Notes: generated by a model not told the origin, from the letters alone. Positions 1 through 12,134 are shown, counted from the first letter of the stretch. The stretch: DNA of 64,000 nucleotides from Orientallactaga sibirica (GCA_036365145.1 JAEOAD010002566.1:4991501-5055500); one strand, 5' to 3'. Numbers and translations: made by a program.

Positions 1-347
1 ACCTCCTGCCTGGCCGCAGGGGGGCGTGGGGGGCGGAGTCAAGAAGCGACTTCCGGGATCCTCCCTCCATCGTGCTCCCAGGGAATTACCTTTTTGCGTG
101 ATTGGCAGCATGAGTAGCCAATAGGAGCTGGAAAGTCGCACCACGCCCCCTTCCATAATAACCAATGGTGAGCTTGAAGAGGCGGGCTGTATTCCGGGGG
201 GCGGGACAGAATGACGGGCGTGCGTTTTGACGAATGAAAGTATGGCCGCGGGTAAGCTAGGACCAATGAGGAATGAGAAGGCCGGATCTGGGGCGGGGCT
301 GGAGCTTCGGCAGTTGAACCGCTCGTGAGCAGGGGACTCTTGAGAAG
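1..347 (+). promoter_or_regulatory. CCDC61: CCDC61 CpG-rich, CCAAT/GC-box promoter
   Basis: The left edge is GC- and CpG-rich and free of SINEs, unlike what follows. It holds four CCAAT-type motifs: ATTGG at 101-105 and CCAAT at 118-122, 162-166 and 263-267. GC boxes lie at about 198-206 and 291-298. No TATA box is apparent. This is the layout of a TATA-less, NF-Y/Sp1-type housekeeping promoter. It ends in a clear splice donor (GTGAGT at 348), and the next clear exon downstream on the same strand is CCDC61 coding exon 2. Assignment to CCDC61 therefore rests on position and strand. The transcription start itself cannot be fixed from sequence. Confidence 0.7.
300..347 (+). other. CCDC61: CCDC61 exon 1, non-coding (5' boundary approximate)
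   Basis: The 3' boundary is a strong donor, GAGAAG|GTGAGT, after base 347. The 5' boundary is a guess placed just after the last GC box (291-298). No ATG in this short stretch opens a frame that could join CCDC61, so the exon is taken as 5' UTR. The next acceptor, at 13265/13266, is followed 11 bases later by the start codon, which fits an untranslated first exon. Confidence 0.55.
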
Positions 348-2200
348 GTGAGTGGCGGCGGCGGGGCGGGATGCGGGCTGTGTTTCTGGGAGCGTGGGCC
401 GAGGTGACCGGTGACACCCGCGGCGTGGGATTCGGGAGAGGGGTGCCCCTTTAGCACGGCGAGGGCCGAGCTGGTAGTAAACAAGTCCTGTCGGGGGCAC
501 ATGGTGGAAGAGGGGGGGGGGTCCATGCAGAATTGGTGCTTAGTGGGAGGTTGTCATGCAGAATGGAAGGACTTGGGCTGGGAGGTCCCCGCTGTGCGTT
601 CAGAACTTGATTTGGAGGGAAGGTGTGTGCAGAAGTAAGCCCTCCTGGGTTGAGGCTGTGCCTGTGGTATGTGAAGGCAATGCCCTACTATGTGCGCGCA
701 CATCACAAGTCTACACGAACTCCCTTTCCCCTCCCCCCACCCGCTCTGTTGTGCTGGGGATCGAACCCTGAGCCCCGTGCACGCTGGGCGTGAGCTCTGT
801 CACTGAGCTACGCACCCAGTCCCTGCATAACCCCTTAAACTTCCTAACAAATGCAACCTTAGTGGTGTCCACCTGTAATCCCATCGCTGGGCAGGCGGAG
901 GCAGGAGGGTTTGAAGACATGAGTGAGTGTGAGATTAGCATGGGCTGCAATAGGGAGCCCCTGTTTAAAACAAAACCAACACACGCACAAAACGAAAAGA
1001 AAAAGAGGGCTGGAGAAATGGCTTAGCAGTTAAGGTGTTTGCCTGCGAAGCCAAAGGATCCCAGTTTGATTTTCCAGGACCCACGTAAGCCAGATGCACA
1101 AAGGACACACGCATCTGGAGTTCGTTTGCAGTGGCTAGAGGCTCTGGCGTGCCAAATTCTCTGTCTGCCTGTCTTCTATCTCTCTCTCTCTGCTGGCAAA
1201 TAAATAGAAATTAAAAAAAAATAAAAGAAAAAGAAAAAGAAAGAAGTGGGTCCTAGCTGGGCACGCCTTTTATCCCAGCACTCAAGAAGCAGAGGTAGGA
1301 GGATTGCTTTGAGTTTAAGACCACCTTGAGACTACATAGTGAATTCCAGGTCAGCCTGGGCTAGAGTGAGACCTACTTTGAAAAAACAAACCAGAAAGAG
1401 TGGGTCGTGCTATTTGCCCAAGTTTGAAATCAGGCTCTACCACCTGAAGGCACACTGGCTTTGTACAAATTATTTAACCCTCTTAGGTCTGAGTTTCATC
1501 TTGGGTGGAATGACTTCTTTCTTTTTTTTTCATAGGTAGGGTCTCACTCTAACCCATGCTGACCTGGAATTCTCTGTGTAGTCTCAAGCTGGTGCGAACT
1601 CACAGCGATCCTCCTACCTCTGCCTCCCAAGTGCTGGGATTAAAGGCGTGCACCATTGCACCCAGTTGACTTCTTTGTCTCTCTCTCTCTTTTTTTTTAA
1701 CTTTAATTTTATTTATTTATTTGCAAGCAGAGAGATAGAAAAGAGACAGATGGACAGAGAGAGACTGGAAACGCCAGGGCCTCCAGCCGCTGCAAATGAA
1801 CTCCACACACATGTGCCCCTTGTGCATCTGGCTTATGTGGGTCCTGGGGAATTGAACCTGGGTCCTTTGGCTTCACAGGCAAATGCCTTACCCAGCAAGC
1901 CACCTTCCAGCCCAGCCTCACCATCTTGATCCAGTGGTAACTCCTAGGGATCTCTTCCTGACATCTGCCTCTGCCCCACACTCCAGGCTCGCATACCCAA
2001 AGGCAGGCTCTTTGCTTGGATGCCCAGCTGATGTGTGGATTTAAAGTGGTCCTCAGTCAAACTTGTAGTATTCTTGCTCAGCCTCCAGACCAGCTGATGG
2101 TAGGTCCTTCCCTTCAGGTGCTCAGGACCAACACCTTGGAGTTGTCCATCACTTCTCTCTCACCCACGTATGTGGTCAGTCTAGGAGCAAATTTCTAGTC
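348..2200. mobile_element. Intron 1 segment: unique DNA then SINEs
   Basis: 348-730 is GC-rich single-copy-looking sequence continuing the promoter island. Then come an ID-like tRNA head, minus strand (about 735-822), an old B1 (about 862-975, +), a DIP-like SINE (1005-1240, +), B1 (1252-1392, +), B1 (1518-1670, -) and a DIP-like SINE (1690-1915, -). 1920-2270 shows no repeat or gene that I recognise. Confidence 0.7.
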
Positions 2201-2276
2201 CAAGGTCAGGTTTACTTATATTCTTAGATTGTGAGTTTGGCCTACACGGTGAGACCATCTCAAAAAATTAAAGTAG

Positions 2277-3333
2277 GGCTGGAGAGATGGTTTAGCTGTT
2301 AAGGTGCTTGTCTGCAAAGCCTAAGGACCCAAGTTTGACTCCCCAGAATCCATGTAAGCCAGATGTACAATGTGGTGCATGTGACTGGAGTTTGTTTACA
2401 GCAGCTAGAAGCCCTAGCATGCCCAGTCTCTCTCTCTTTCCCTCTCTCAAATAAATAAATAAAACTAAAATATATAAAAAAAAACAACCCAAAACAGTAG
2501 TCAGGCGTGGTGGCACACGCCTTTAATTTCAGCACTCGGGAGGCAGAGGTAGGAAGATTGCTATGAGTTCGAGGCTACCCTGAGACTACATAGTGAGTTC
2601 CAGGTCAGCCTGGACTAGAGTGAGACCCTACCTTGAAAAATAAAAAACAGGGCTGGAGAACTGGCTTAGCAGTTAAGGCATTTGCCTGCGAAGCCAAAGG
2701 ATCCCGGTTCAATTCTCCAGGACCCACGTAAGCCAGATGCAAAAGGGGCCCATGCATCTGGAGTTCATTTGCAGCGGCTAGAGGCCCTTGTGTGCCCATT
2801 CTCTCTGTCTGCCTCTCTTCTATCTCTCTCTCTCTGCTTGCAAATAAATAAATAAAAATTAAATATAAAAAAAATAAAATAAAAAACAAACAACCCCCCC
2901 CAAACATCCAGGATTCAGCCCAGTCTTGCCCCCCACTCTGATCTAATTCACAGTGACCCCACTGTGATTTTTTAGCCTGTGTCTTTGGTCTGTGTAGTCA
3001 AGTCAAAAGTGGATTACACACCAAGTATGGTGGCACCCATCTGTAATCTCAGTACTTGGGAGGTAGAGGCAGAAGGCTCAGGAGCTCAAGGTCAGCCTTT
3101 GCTACAGGATTAGTTTGAGAAAGTCTGAGCTACTTGAGACCCTACCTCAAAAAAACAAAATGGGCTGGAGAGATGGCTTAGCGGTTAAGGCGTTTGTCTG
3201 CAAAGCCTAAGGATCCTGGTTCAATTCTCCAGGTCCCACCTAAGCCAGATGCACAAGGGGGTACACGCTTCTGGAGTTCGTTTGTAGTGGCTAGAGGCCC
3301 TGGTGTACCCATTCTCTCTCTCTCTGTCCCAAA

Positions 3334-3368
<35 letters not shown>

Positions 3369-5267
3369 AAAAAAATAAAATCTTAAAAAAAAACGGGCTG
3401 GAGAAATGGATTAGTGGTTAAGGCGTTTGCCTTCGAAGTAAAAGAATCCCGGTTCGATTCTCCAGGACCCATGTAAGCTAGATGCACAAGGGGCACATGC
3501 ATCTGGAGTTCGTTTGCAGTGGCTAGAGGCCCTGGTGTGCCCATTCTCTCTGTCTGCTGCTCTTCTATCTCTTTCTCTCTGCTTGCAAAAAAATAAATAA
3601 ATTAAAAGTTGCTTTAAAAAAAAAAAAAAACAGGGGCTGGAGAGATGGCTTAGTGGTTAAGGCACCTGCCTGTGAAGCCTAAGAATGCTCGTTCAAATCT
3701 CCAGGTCCCAATGTTTAGCCAGACACAAAAGTGATGCAAGCGTGCAATGTTGCACATGTGCACAAGGGGGCGCACGTGTCTGGAGTTCATTTACAGTGCC
3801 TGAAAAGGCCCTGGCATGCCCATTCTCTCTCTGTCTCTTCCCCCCACTTTCTCTCTCAAATTAAAAAAAAAAAAAAAAAAAAAAAACGGCTGGAGAGATG
3901 GCTTAGTGGTTAAGGCATTTGCCTGCAAGGCCAAAGGATCCTGGTTCGACTCTCCAGGACCCACGTAAGCCAGATGCACAAGAGGGTCCATGCATCTGGA
4001 GTTCGTTTGCAGTGGCTAGAGGCCCTGGTGCGCCCATTCTCTCCCTCTTTCTCTCTCTCTGCCTCTTTCTCTCAAATAAATAAATAAAATATTAAAAAAC
4101 ATTTAAGGGCTGAAGAGATGGCTTAGCAGTTAAGGCGTTTTCCTGCAAAGCCAAAGGACCCCAGTTCAATTCTCCAGGACCCATGTAATCCAGATGCACA
4201 AGGTGGCGCATGCATCTGGAGTTTGTTTGCAGTGGCTGGATGCCCTGGTATGCCCATTCTCTCTCTCTCTCTGCCTCTTTCTTTCAAATAAACAAAATAA
4301 AATAAAATATATATATAAAAAAAGAAAAAACATTTAAAAGCCGGTGTGTTGGTCACACCTTTAATCCTAGCACTCGAGAGGTAGAGGTAGGAGGATCACC
4401 GCGAGTTCAAGGCCACCTTGAGACTACGTAGTGATTTCCAGGTCAGCCTAGGCTACATGAGACCCCGCCTTGAAAAACCAAATAAATAAATAAATAAATA
4501 AACAAAACAACAAAAAATTGCAAAAGCTTGGTGTGGTGGTGCATGCCTTTAATCCTAGCACTTGGGAGGCAGAGGTAGGAGAATCACTGTGAGTTCAAGG
4601 CCACTTTGAGACTATAGAGTAAATTCCAGGTCAGCCTGGGCTAGAGTGAGACCCTACCTGGAAAAACAAAAAAAGGGCCTGGAGTGATGCTCAGTGGTTA
4701 AGGCGCTTGTCTATAAAGCCTAAGGACTTGGGTTCGATTCTGCAGTACCCATGTAAAGCCAAACACCCAAGGTGGCACATGCATCTGGAGTTCATTTGCA
4801 GTGGATGTAGGTTCTGGCGCACCCATTCTTTCTGTCTGTCTGCCTATTTCTCTCTCTCAAATAAATAACAATAACTAAATAGTTTTTTAAAAACCAAAAC
4901 AAACAAACCAAAAAGCGAGTTCAATCCCCAGAAGCTAGGTGAATGAGCTTGGAATGGTGGTATGAGCACTTTTAATTCCTGTGCTGAGGAGGTAGAGATA
5001 TGGTCCCTGATGCTTGCGAGCCTGGCAGTCTAATTTAATTGGAGTGCTTTATGCCAATGAGAGATCCTGTCCACAAAAAAAAAAAAAAAAAAAAAAAGTT
5101 GGGGCTGGAGTGTGGCTTAGAGGTTAAGGTACTTGCCTGTGAAGCCTAAGAACCCAGGTTCAATTCCCTAGTCCCCACATAAGCCAGATGCACAAGGTGG
5201 CACACGTGTTTGCCTTGGCTGGAGGCCTGGTGTGCCCACTTCTGTCTGCCTCTCTGTATCTCTCAAA

Positions 5268-5305
<38 letters not shown>

Positions 5306-5310
5306 GTTAA
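2277..5310 (+). mobile_element. Head-to-tail cluster of DIP-like SINEs and B1s, all plus strand
   Basis: DIP-like SINEs lie at about 2277-2475, 2648-2890, 3162-3390, 3396-3620, 3633-3887 (long variant), 3888-4095, 4107-4330, 4675-4900 and 5101-5300. B1s lie at about 2500-2645, 3018-3160, 4340-4485 and 4528-4675. An older unassigned SINE-like segment lies at about 4915-5098. Each DIP-like copy starts GGGCTGGAGAGATGGCTTAG-like, carries a tRNA B box about 50 bases on and ends in TCTCTC then AAATAAATA. Boundaries are by eye. Confidence 0.8.
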
Positions 5311-5339
5311 ATTGTTTTATCTTTTTTTTGTAAGGAAAA

Positions 5340-6162
5340 TCTGTATTCTTTTTTAAAAAATATTTTATTTATTTATTTATTTGAGAGAGAGAGCGAGAGA
5401 GAGAGAGAATGGGCATACCAGGACCTCCAGCTACTGCAAACGAACTCCAGATGCATGTGCCCCCTTGTGCATCTGGTTTACATGGGTCCTGAGGAATCAA
5501 ATTTGGGTCCTTTGGCTTTGCAGACAAGTGCCTTAACCACTAAGCCTTCTCTCTAGCCCAATTAATTTTTTTAGAAATATTTATTTATTTATTTATTTGA
5601 GAGAAAGAGAGAATGGAATGCCAGAGCCTACAGCCACTGCAAACAAACTCCAGATGCATGCGCCCCCTTATGCATCTGGCTTATGTGGGTCTTGGAGAGT
5701 CGAGCTGGGATCCTTTGGCTTTGCAGGCAAATACCTTAACCACTAAGCCGTCTCTCCAACCCCCAATAATTTTTTTTTTTTTTTTACGAAAAGGTGGGTA
5801 AGCCTTAGGAATGACATCTAAGATTGCCCTCTCACCTCCACACACACATGGGCACATGTATGCTCACGCACTTACACACACAGGAACATGGAAAAGCCAG
5901 GTTTTTTTATTTTTGAGAGAGAGACAGAGAGAGGGAGAAAGAGGCACAGAGAGAGAGAGAGAATGGTTGTGCCAGGGCCTTTCAGCTACTGTGAATGAAC
6001 TCCAGTCACGTGCGCCTGCTTGTGTGCATGTGCGACATTGCACTGTGGCATCACTTTTGCGTCTGGCTATACGTGGGACACGGAGATTCGAGCATGTGTT
6101 CTTAGGCTTCGCAGGCAAGTGTCTTAACTACTAAGCCATCTCTCCAGCCCAAAGTCATGTCT

Positions 6163-6213
<51 letters not shown>

Positions 6214-6870
6214 TTATTTATTTATTCGAGACAGAGAGGGAGACAGAGAGAGTGAGAATGGGCACGTCAGTGCCTCTAGCCACTGCAAACAAACTCCAGA
6301 TGCATATCTGCCATGTGTATCTGGCTTACATAGGACCTGGAGAATCGAACCAGGGTCCTTAGGCTTCACAGGCATGCACCTTAACCACCAAGCCATCTCT
6401 CCAGCCCAGTCATGTCTTTTTTTTTTTTTGAGAGAGAGAGAGACAGAGAGAGAGAAACAGGTAGAGAATGGGTGCGCTAGCGGCCTCTCAGCCACTGTGA
6501 ATGAACTCCAGACGCGTGCGCCCCCTTGTGGGAAAGCGTCATTGCGACCTTGCTTTACTTTTTGCATCTGGCTAAATATGGGATCTGGAGGTTTGAACTG
6601 GTGTTCTTAGGCTTCGCAGGCAGGCGCCTTAACCGCTAAGCCATGTCTCCAGCCCAGTCATGTCTTTTTAAAACATTCTTATTTATTTATTTGCAAGGAG
6701 AGAGAAAGAGAATGAATGAATATGAATGTGGGACTGCTGGGGCCTCCAGCCACTGAAGACAAACTCCAGATGCATGTGCATGTGGCTTTATGTGGGGAGT
6801 TGGGAACCCTGGTTCTTAGGCCTTGAAGGCAAGTGCCATAAACTGAGCCATCTCCCCAGCCCACAGGTCG
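5340..6870 (-). mobile_element. Cluster of DIP-like SINEs, all minus strand
   Basis: Reverse copies lie at about 5355-5560, 5575-5765, 5905-6150 (long variant), 6160-6407, 6418-6655 (long variant) and 6670-6865. They face the preceding plus-strand cluster, so this part of intron 1 can form many inverted SINE pairs. Confidence 0.8.
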
Positions 6871-8070
6871 GGTCTTGATGCTCCTCTGTTGAAACCTTCC
6901 CCTGGCTCCCATGCCACTCAGCAGCATGCTCGGTCGGGGTCCTCCTCCCTCCCTTCAGTCCCATCCTCTCCAACTCCCTTCCTCACTGCCGCAGCCACCT
7001 TGGCCTCCTTGCTGTGCTATAGATATGACAAACGTATACTGCCACACACATTGTCATAGTGCTGTCCCCATCTGGATTTGTGTGCCTTGCCTCTTCCCCC
7101 TACCTCCCATCCCCCCTCCCTCAGGTCTCTTCGGAAGGCAGCTCCACAGATAGGCCCTCCCCCCCCCTGTCTGCCTGACCCGTCACCAGGTTTTATGTTT
7201 ACCCAGCTTCTCAGGCTTGCCCGCTGGAGTGTTAGGCTCCAAGTGGCACCTGGAAGAGCATGTAGGTGTATGAATGTTTACGTGCCTCCCCACCCATCCT
7301 CCGTGCTCCCAGTGGGGTCTCCCATGGTAGGGGGTGAGGCGCTGAACTGAAGGGTCTCATGTCTGGTAGTGGGGTGACACATCATGGTGCCCAGGCAGAG
7401 GGGTTCAACTTGAGTGTCTGAAGGAATTTGCAGAAGATGCACAATTGGCTGAGCCGGGTGGTTGGCACACATCTGGAAACCCAGCATTGGGAAGTGGAGG
7501 CAGGGGGATCAGGAGTTCGAGGCCAGCCTGGGCTATATAAGCCACTTTCTCAAAAAACAAAAAATGGAAGGAAAAAAAGGAAAGGGAAGGAAATGCAGAT
7601 TTCTGCCCTCTGCATGAGATTCTGGGTCTGCAGGCTGGGGTCAGGGGCCAGGCCCCGGAACCTTCATTTTTATAAAGGCCTGGGGTCACTTGTGCTGGTG
7701 TACTGTGTCAGTCACTCTGAGAAGCCCTGTTAGGTGGACACAAGGACGGCTGCGTGGAAGCAGCTTGATCCTCATTGTCGACCTGCTCCTCTGTGCGGGC
7801 TCCTTCCCAGGCAGAGAGGGCCGTGGTGGTCAAGACAGCTCCTGAGCCTGCCTGGGATCAGGGAGCACTTTCTCCAGGAGGGGGCCTTGGAGCTGAGACC
7901 TGGAGTGTAACAAAGAAGGGCCTTGGCTGTCTCCCCAGTGCCTAGGACACTGTTCCCTGGCAGATCCGTTAGATTGGCAGGCAGTCCGGGACCTGTGCCA
8001 GGCCAGGGTACTGAAGGTGCACAAAGGACAATGAGACAGGACGTGTTGGGGACTGACCCTGGGCCTTTTT
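6870..8070. other. Intronic sequence, mostly single-copy
   Basis: 6870-7450 and 7690-8070 show no repeat, exon or RNA gene that I can support. 7450-7560 is a B1-like copy (+). Open frames here are short and have no splice or family support. Confidence 0.5.
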
Positions 8071-8320
8071 AAAAAAAATTTTTTTTTGTTTATTTTTATT
8101 TATTTATTTGAGAGTGACAGACAGACTGAGAGAGAAAGAAGCAGATAGAGAGAGAGGGAATGGGAATGCCAGGGCCTCCAGCCACTGCAAACGAACTCCA
8201 GATGCGTGTGCCCCCTTGTGCATCTGGCTTACGTGGGTCCTGGGGAATTGAGCCTCGAACCGGGGTCCTTAGGCTTCATAGGCAAGCGTTTAACCGCTAA
8301 GCCATCTCTCCAGCCCAACC
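8070..8320 (-). mobile_element. DIP-like SINE
   Basis: Reverse copy with a TTTATTTATTT tail at the left and TCTCTCCAGCCC at the right (head) end. Confidence 0.8.
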
Positions 8321-8377
8321 CTGGGCCTTTTGCATGCTCGATAAATGCTCTGCCGCGGAGCCAAGTCCCCGGCCCCT

Positions 8378-8862
8378 CACTGTGGATTCTAGACAAGGTC
8401 TCTACCGCTGAGCCACGCCCCCAGCCCCTCACTGTGGGTTCTAGACAAGGGCTCTACCGCTGATCCACGCCCCCAGCCCCTCACTGTGGGTTCTAGACAA
8501 GTGCTCTACCACTGAGCCACGCCCCCAGCCCCTCACTGTGGATTCTAGACAAGGACTCTACTGCTGAGCCACGCCCCCAGCCCCTCACTGTGGGTTCTAG
8601 ACAAGAGCTCTACCCCTGAGCCACGCCCCCAGCCCCTCACTGTGGATTCTAGACAAGGGCTCTACCCTGAGCCACGCCCCAGCCCCTCACTGTGGATTCT
8701 AGACAAGGGCTCTACCGCTGACCAAGGCCCCTCACTGTGGATTCTAGACAAGGGCTCTACCGCTGAGCCACGCCCCCAGCCCCTCACTGTGGATTCTAGA
8801 CAAGGGCTCTACTGCTGAGCCACATTCCCATCCTCTCACTGGTGGGTTTAGGCAAGGCTGGA
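8378..8862 (-). repeat. 52-bp minisatellite derived from an ID-type tRNA SINE head
   Basis: About nine tandem units of 52 bases with a few substitutions and short deletions. Each contains GATTCTAGACAAGG, then CTCTACCGCTGAGCCACGCC, then CCCAGCCCCT. On the minus strand a unit reads like the start of an ID element (GGGGCTGGGGGCGTGGCTCA, then GCGGTAGAGC), so each repeat keeps a pol III A-box-like motif but no B box. The array ends where units decay at about 8862. Confidence 0.85.
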
Positions 8863-8889
8863 CCACAGAACCCTCTTTATTTATTTTTA

Positions 8890-9150
8890 TTTTTAATTTT
8901 TTTTTCGAAGTAGGGTCTCACTCTGGTCCAGACTGACCTGGAATTCACTATGTAGTCTCAGGGTGGCCTCGAACTCTCGGCAATCCTCCTACCTCTGCCT
9001 CCCAAATGCTGGGATTAAAGGCGTGCGCCACCACGCCCAGCCACCCTCTTTATTTTGACACAGGATCCCAAGCTGGTCTTGAACTTGCCATCTTCCTGCT
9101 TCAGCGGCCCCAGGGCTGGGGTTATAGGCCTTCCCCACCAGCCCCTGCTT
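8890..9150 (-). mobile_element. B1 SINE plus an older B1-like fragment
   Basis: A good reverse B1 lies at about 8893-9045, from AGTAGGGTCTCACTCTGG to CCACCACGCCCAGC. An eroded B1-like segment follows at about 9050-9150. Confidence 0.75.
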
Positions 9151-10179
9151 TTGCTGTACTTTACTAATATGAACAGGTTCAGAGAAGACACGCTTCTCAC
9201 CCAAGGTCCTACTGTGGTGAGTGAGGGATCTGTGATCTGAACAGGAGTCCCCATCCCATGGTACAGGCCACGGGTAAGGTGTGAGCCACATTAGTGCCTA
9301 GAGGGAAGGGAGCAGGGGAGCTCTGTGAGGATGGTCAGGGAAGGGCAGGGGTGGTGAGTAGGGATGACCACTGTCCCTAGCAGAGGGTGGGGCTCAGTTT
9401 CATCTGTAAAATGGGGAGAAAATGGTTTCATTACCATTAGGTTGAGTTGTTGAGTACGTAAGTGTGCTTGTCCATATCCAAAGCCACGAATTTGAGGGAC
9501 CCACTGAGGGGTGTTGAGGGACTGTGGGGTGTCCTACGCTTGATCTTAGCCAGAGACCAAGAAGCCTGGTGGGCTGTCTTAAAGGGCTTTTATGTTTTGT
9601 TTTGTTTTGTTTTGTTTTGTTTGTTTTTCAAGGTAGGGTTTCACTCTGGCCCAGGCTGACTTGGAATTCACTATGCAGTCTCAGGGTGGCCTCGAACTCA
9701 TGTCAATCCTCCCACTTCTGCCTTCCGAGTGCTGGGATTAAAGGTGTGCGCCACCACGCCCAGCTAGGGCTTTTGTTTTTATATATTCCAGGGGAATATG
9801 GAATATGGCATGTACCAGGAGAGTGCAGGTGGGGGGAGGTGGCAAGCTCATATTGACCTTGTGATGGGGAGGCCAGCTCAGCGGGGCTGCAGCCAGGCCA
9901 TGCATGTGTCACTGTGTGGGGTGCAGGGTTACTGTGCGCTGGAAAACTCAGCTAGGCCATGGCTGGCTAGCAATATGATGAGGTGGGTGCTGCCTGCCAA
10001 GGGTGGGTGGGCAAACAAACCTCAGGGTGGGCTCTGTGTGTGTGTTCTGCCCACAAGGATGATGGGAGATGGTTGTATGCATGAATCACGGGGGAAGCCC
10101 GTGTGGAGAGTTCTCTTCGCTGGGGGGTTTATGAGTGTGAAATACGGGAGCACAGTTTGGGAGGAGGGGCCAGGGATAG

Positions 10180-10343
10180 TGACGTAATGCCGGAAAGGAA
10201 AAAGAGGCCCTTAGTGGAAGATGACACGGGAAGAGCTAGAGGCCCAGTGCTAGTGGAGCCTTGATGTCATGAAGCCGGAGACGGTGGGTCCGAGTAGGTC
10301 AGGGGGATGCCCACCTTCAGGCTGGGCTTGGGTGCTGACGTCA
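10180..10343. promoter_or_regulatory. Candidate CRE/ETS-containing regulatory element
   Basis: TGACGTAA at 10180-10187, an ETS-type CCGGAA at 10190-10195 and a full palindromic CRE TGACGTCA at 10336-10343 lie within 165 bases, followed by GGGCGGGG at about 10356. This is a motif observation only. Confidence 0.3.
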
Positions 10344-11248
10344 CGGGCTGCCGAGGGCGGGGCCTCGACCCCACCACCGGGATGCCACGCGGGTCCGGAG
10401 GCTGTGTGGAAGAGGAGCCAGGAGAGGTTTGGCTTGGCAATGAAATCGGTGACCAGGAGGGGCCACGGATCACAGAACGGAGACAGAGTATGCAGGTAGA
10501 GGGACCAGGTGGGCGGAGGCGGGGCCCAAGGTTCCCCAGAAATGGGGGTGGTGATGTTCTGTGAGGCTCCCCATGGGAGGGAGGGGCTTGGCTTACAGTT
10601 TGGGCAGTTCCAGGTGGAATGTGGGAGTAGATGGAATGCCGGCTGCAGGTGCGATGTTAGACCCTTGAAGAAATGTGTGGGCAGAGTAAAGGGGCATGAA
10701 AGAATTCAGGCAGGAAATGTGGGGCGCCCTAGGAGAGCATGGGGCGGGCACAGGGAGAAGCAGTGGGTGGCTCCCTCATTACTCAGGGATGGAGATAGGA
10801 GACTTTGCGGGGAGACGGGGCTGGATTCTGGGGAGCACAGCACTAGGGGTAGGGATGTGGAGGGGGTCCTGAGAGGAAGGGGAGGAGGTACCCCCAAAAG
10901 AGAGGGGGCTGGAGTCCCATGGTCATATGGGGCGTGGGTGATGGCAGCCGGGGTCAGGGAGGGCCTTCAGCGTGGCATCTGTTCTGTCAGAAGCTGGGGG
11001 GTGATGGGCATTGGGACGGAGGTGTGTGCTATTCAGGCGACCTGGGTGGCGGGGGTGGGAGTGAGGACTTGCTGGGAAGATGGGTGCGGCGAGGCTCTGT
11101 GGCTGGGTGAAAGTGGAGCGGGGTGGCAGGACCAGCCTGGCCCTGGGGATGGAGGGAGGCGGGCTCCGGTCCTGGGTCCTAGGACCCACTTCGGTGTCCC
11201 GCTCTAGTCACCCCCCCTCCCGCGTGCCTTGGGACGCAGCGGCTTCTG

Positions 11249-11303
11249 ATTGGTGCTTGGGGCAGGCCTGTGGGCGGGGCCTAGAACACCCAGCAGGGCG
11301 GGG
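11249..11303. promoter_or_regulatory. Candidate CCAAT/GC-box cluster in intron 1
   Basis: ATTGG at 11249-11253 and GGGCGGGG-type GC boxes at about 11272-11279 and 11296-11303 resemble the real promoter at the left edge. It could be an alternative CCDC61 promoter. No exon with a donor is evident directly downstream. Confidence 0.25.
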
Positions 11304-11459
11304 CCGGCGCTGCCAGGCTCTGCACTTGGTGGCCAACGAAAGAAGCTTAGGTTCGGGAGCCCTCCGCCCCCCCCAAAGTGAAAGCACAACTGTTAGGGTA
11401 CCCCAAATTTAGTAAGGCCCTCCAAAAATGCACCAGACACCCCTCTCACAGATAAGAGG

Positions 11460-11947
11460 TCCGTTCTAAGGCTGCAGAGCGAGTCCAAGGTCAACCTGGG
11501 CTAGAATGAGAACCAACCTTGAAAAAACAAAACAAAAATGTGAAAAAGGGGGCTGGAGAGATGCCTTAGTGGTTAAGGCGCTTGCCTGGGAAGCTTAAGG
11601 ACCCAGGTTCAATTCAATTCCCCAGTACCCACGTAAGCCAGATGCACATGGTGGTACATGAGTCTGCAGGTTTGTTTGCAGTGACTGGAGACCCTGGCGT
11701 GCCCATTCTCTTTCTCTCTCTGCCTCTTTCCCTCTCTTTCAAATAAATAAATAAGGCTGGAGAGATGGCTTAGTGGTTAAGCACTTGCTTGTGAAACCTA
11801 AGGACTCCGGTTCAAGGCTCGATTACCCAGGACACATGTAAGCCAGATGTACACGGTGGCGCATGCATCTGGAGTTTGTTTGCAGTGGCTGGAGGCCCTG
11901 GTGCGTCCATTCTCTCTCTTTTTCTCTCTGTGTCTGTCCGTCGCTCT
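11460..11947 (+). mobile_element. B1 fragment and two DIP-like SINEs
   Basis: A B1 3' fragment lies at about 11460-11530, with DIP-like SINEs at 11551-11755 and 11756-11947. The second one's tail has expanded into the 25-bp repeat that follows. Confidence 0.75.
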
Positions 11948-12097
11948 CAAATAAATAAATAAAAATAAACAGAAAACAAACAAATAAATAAAAATAAACA
12001 GAAAACAAACAAATAAAAATAAACAGAAAACAAACAAATAAAAATAAACAGAAAAAAACAAACAAATAAAAATAAACAGAAAACAAATAAATAAATA

Positions 12098-12128
<31 letters not shown>
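11948..12128 (+). repeat. 25-bp A-rich tandem repeat grown from a SINE tail
   Basis: About five units of an AAATAAAAATAAACAG-AAAACAAAC type 25-mer, then (AAAT)n. The array begins exactly in the tail of the DIP-like SINE at 11756, so it is a tail expansion. Confidence 0.8.
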
Positions 12129-12129
<1 letters not shown>

Positions 12130-12134
12130 CAAAA

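Larger units (their letters stand above)
9150..11460. other. Mostly single-copy, GC-rich intron 1 segment
   Basis: Apart from one reverse B1 (about 9620-9765), I see no repeats. The sequence is purine-rich on the plus strand and gives long but low-complexity Gly/Arg frames (10509-11207, for example) that have no splice, start or family support. Regulatory-looking motifs are listed separately. Confidence 0.5.

Noticed and set aside
5864..6118. Many 60-120 codon frames containing phrases such as FIYLFERE or CASGLRGSWG
   Set aside because: These are translations of SINE sequence and recur at dozens of sites.
10509..11207. 232-codon plus-strand open frame, Gly/Arg/Trp-rich
   Set aside because: Purine-rich intron sequence with few stop codons. 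No splice sites in frame, no family motif, and competing frames overlap it.
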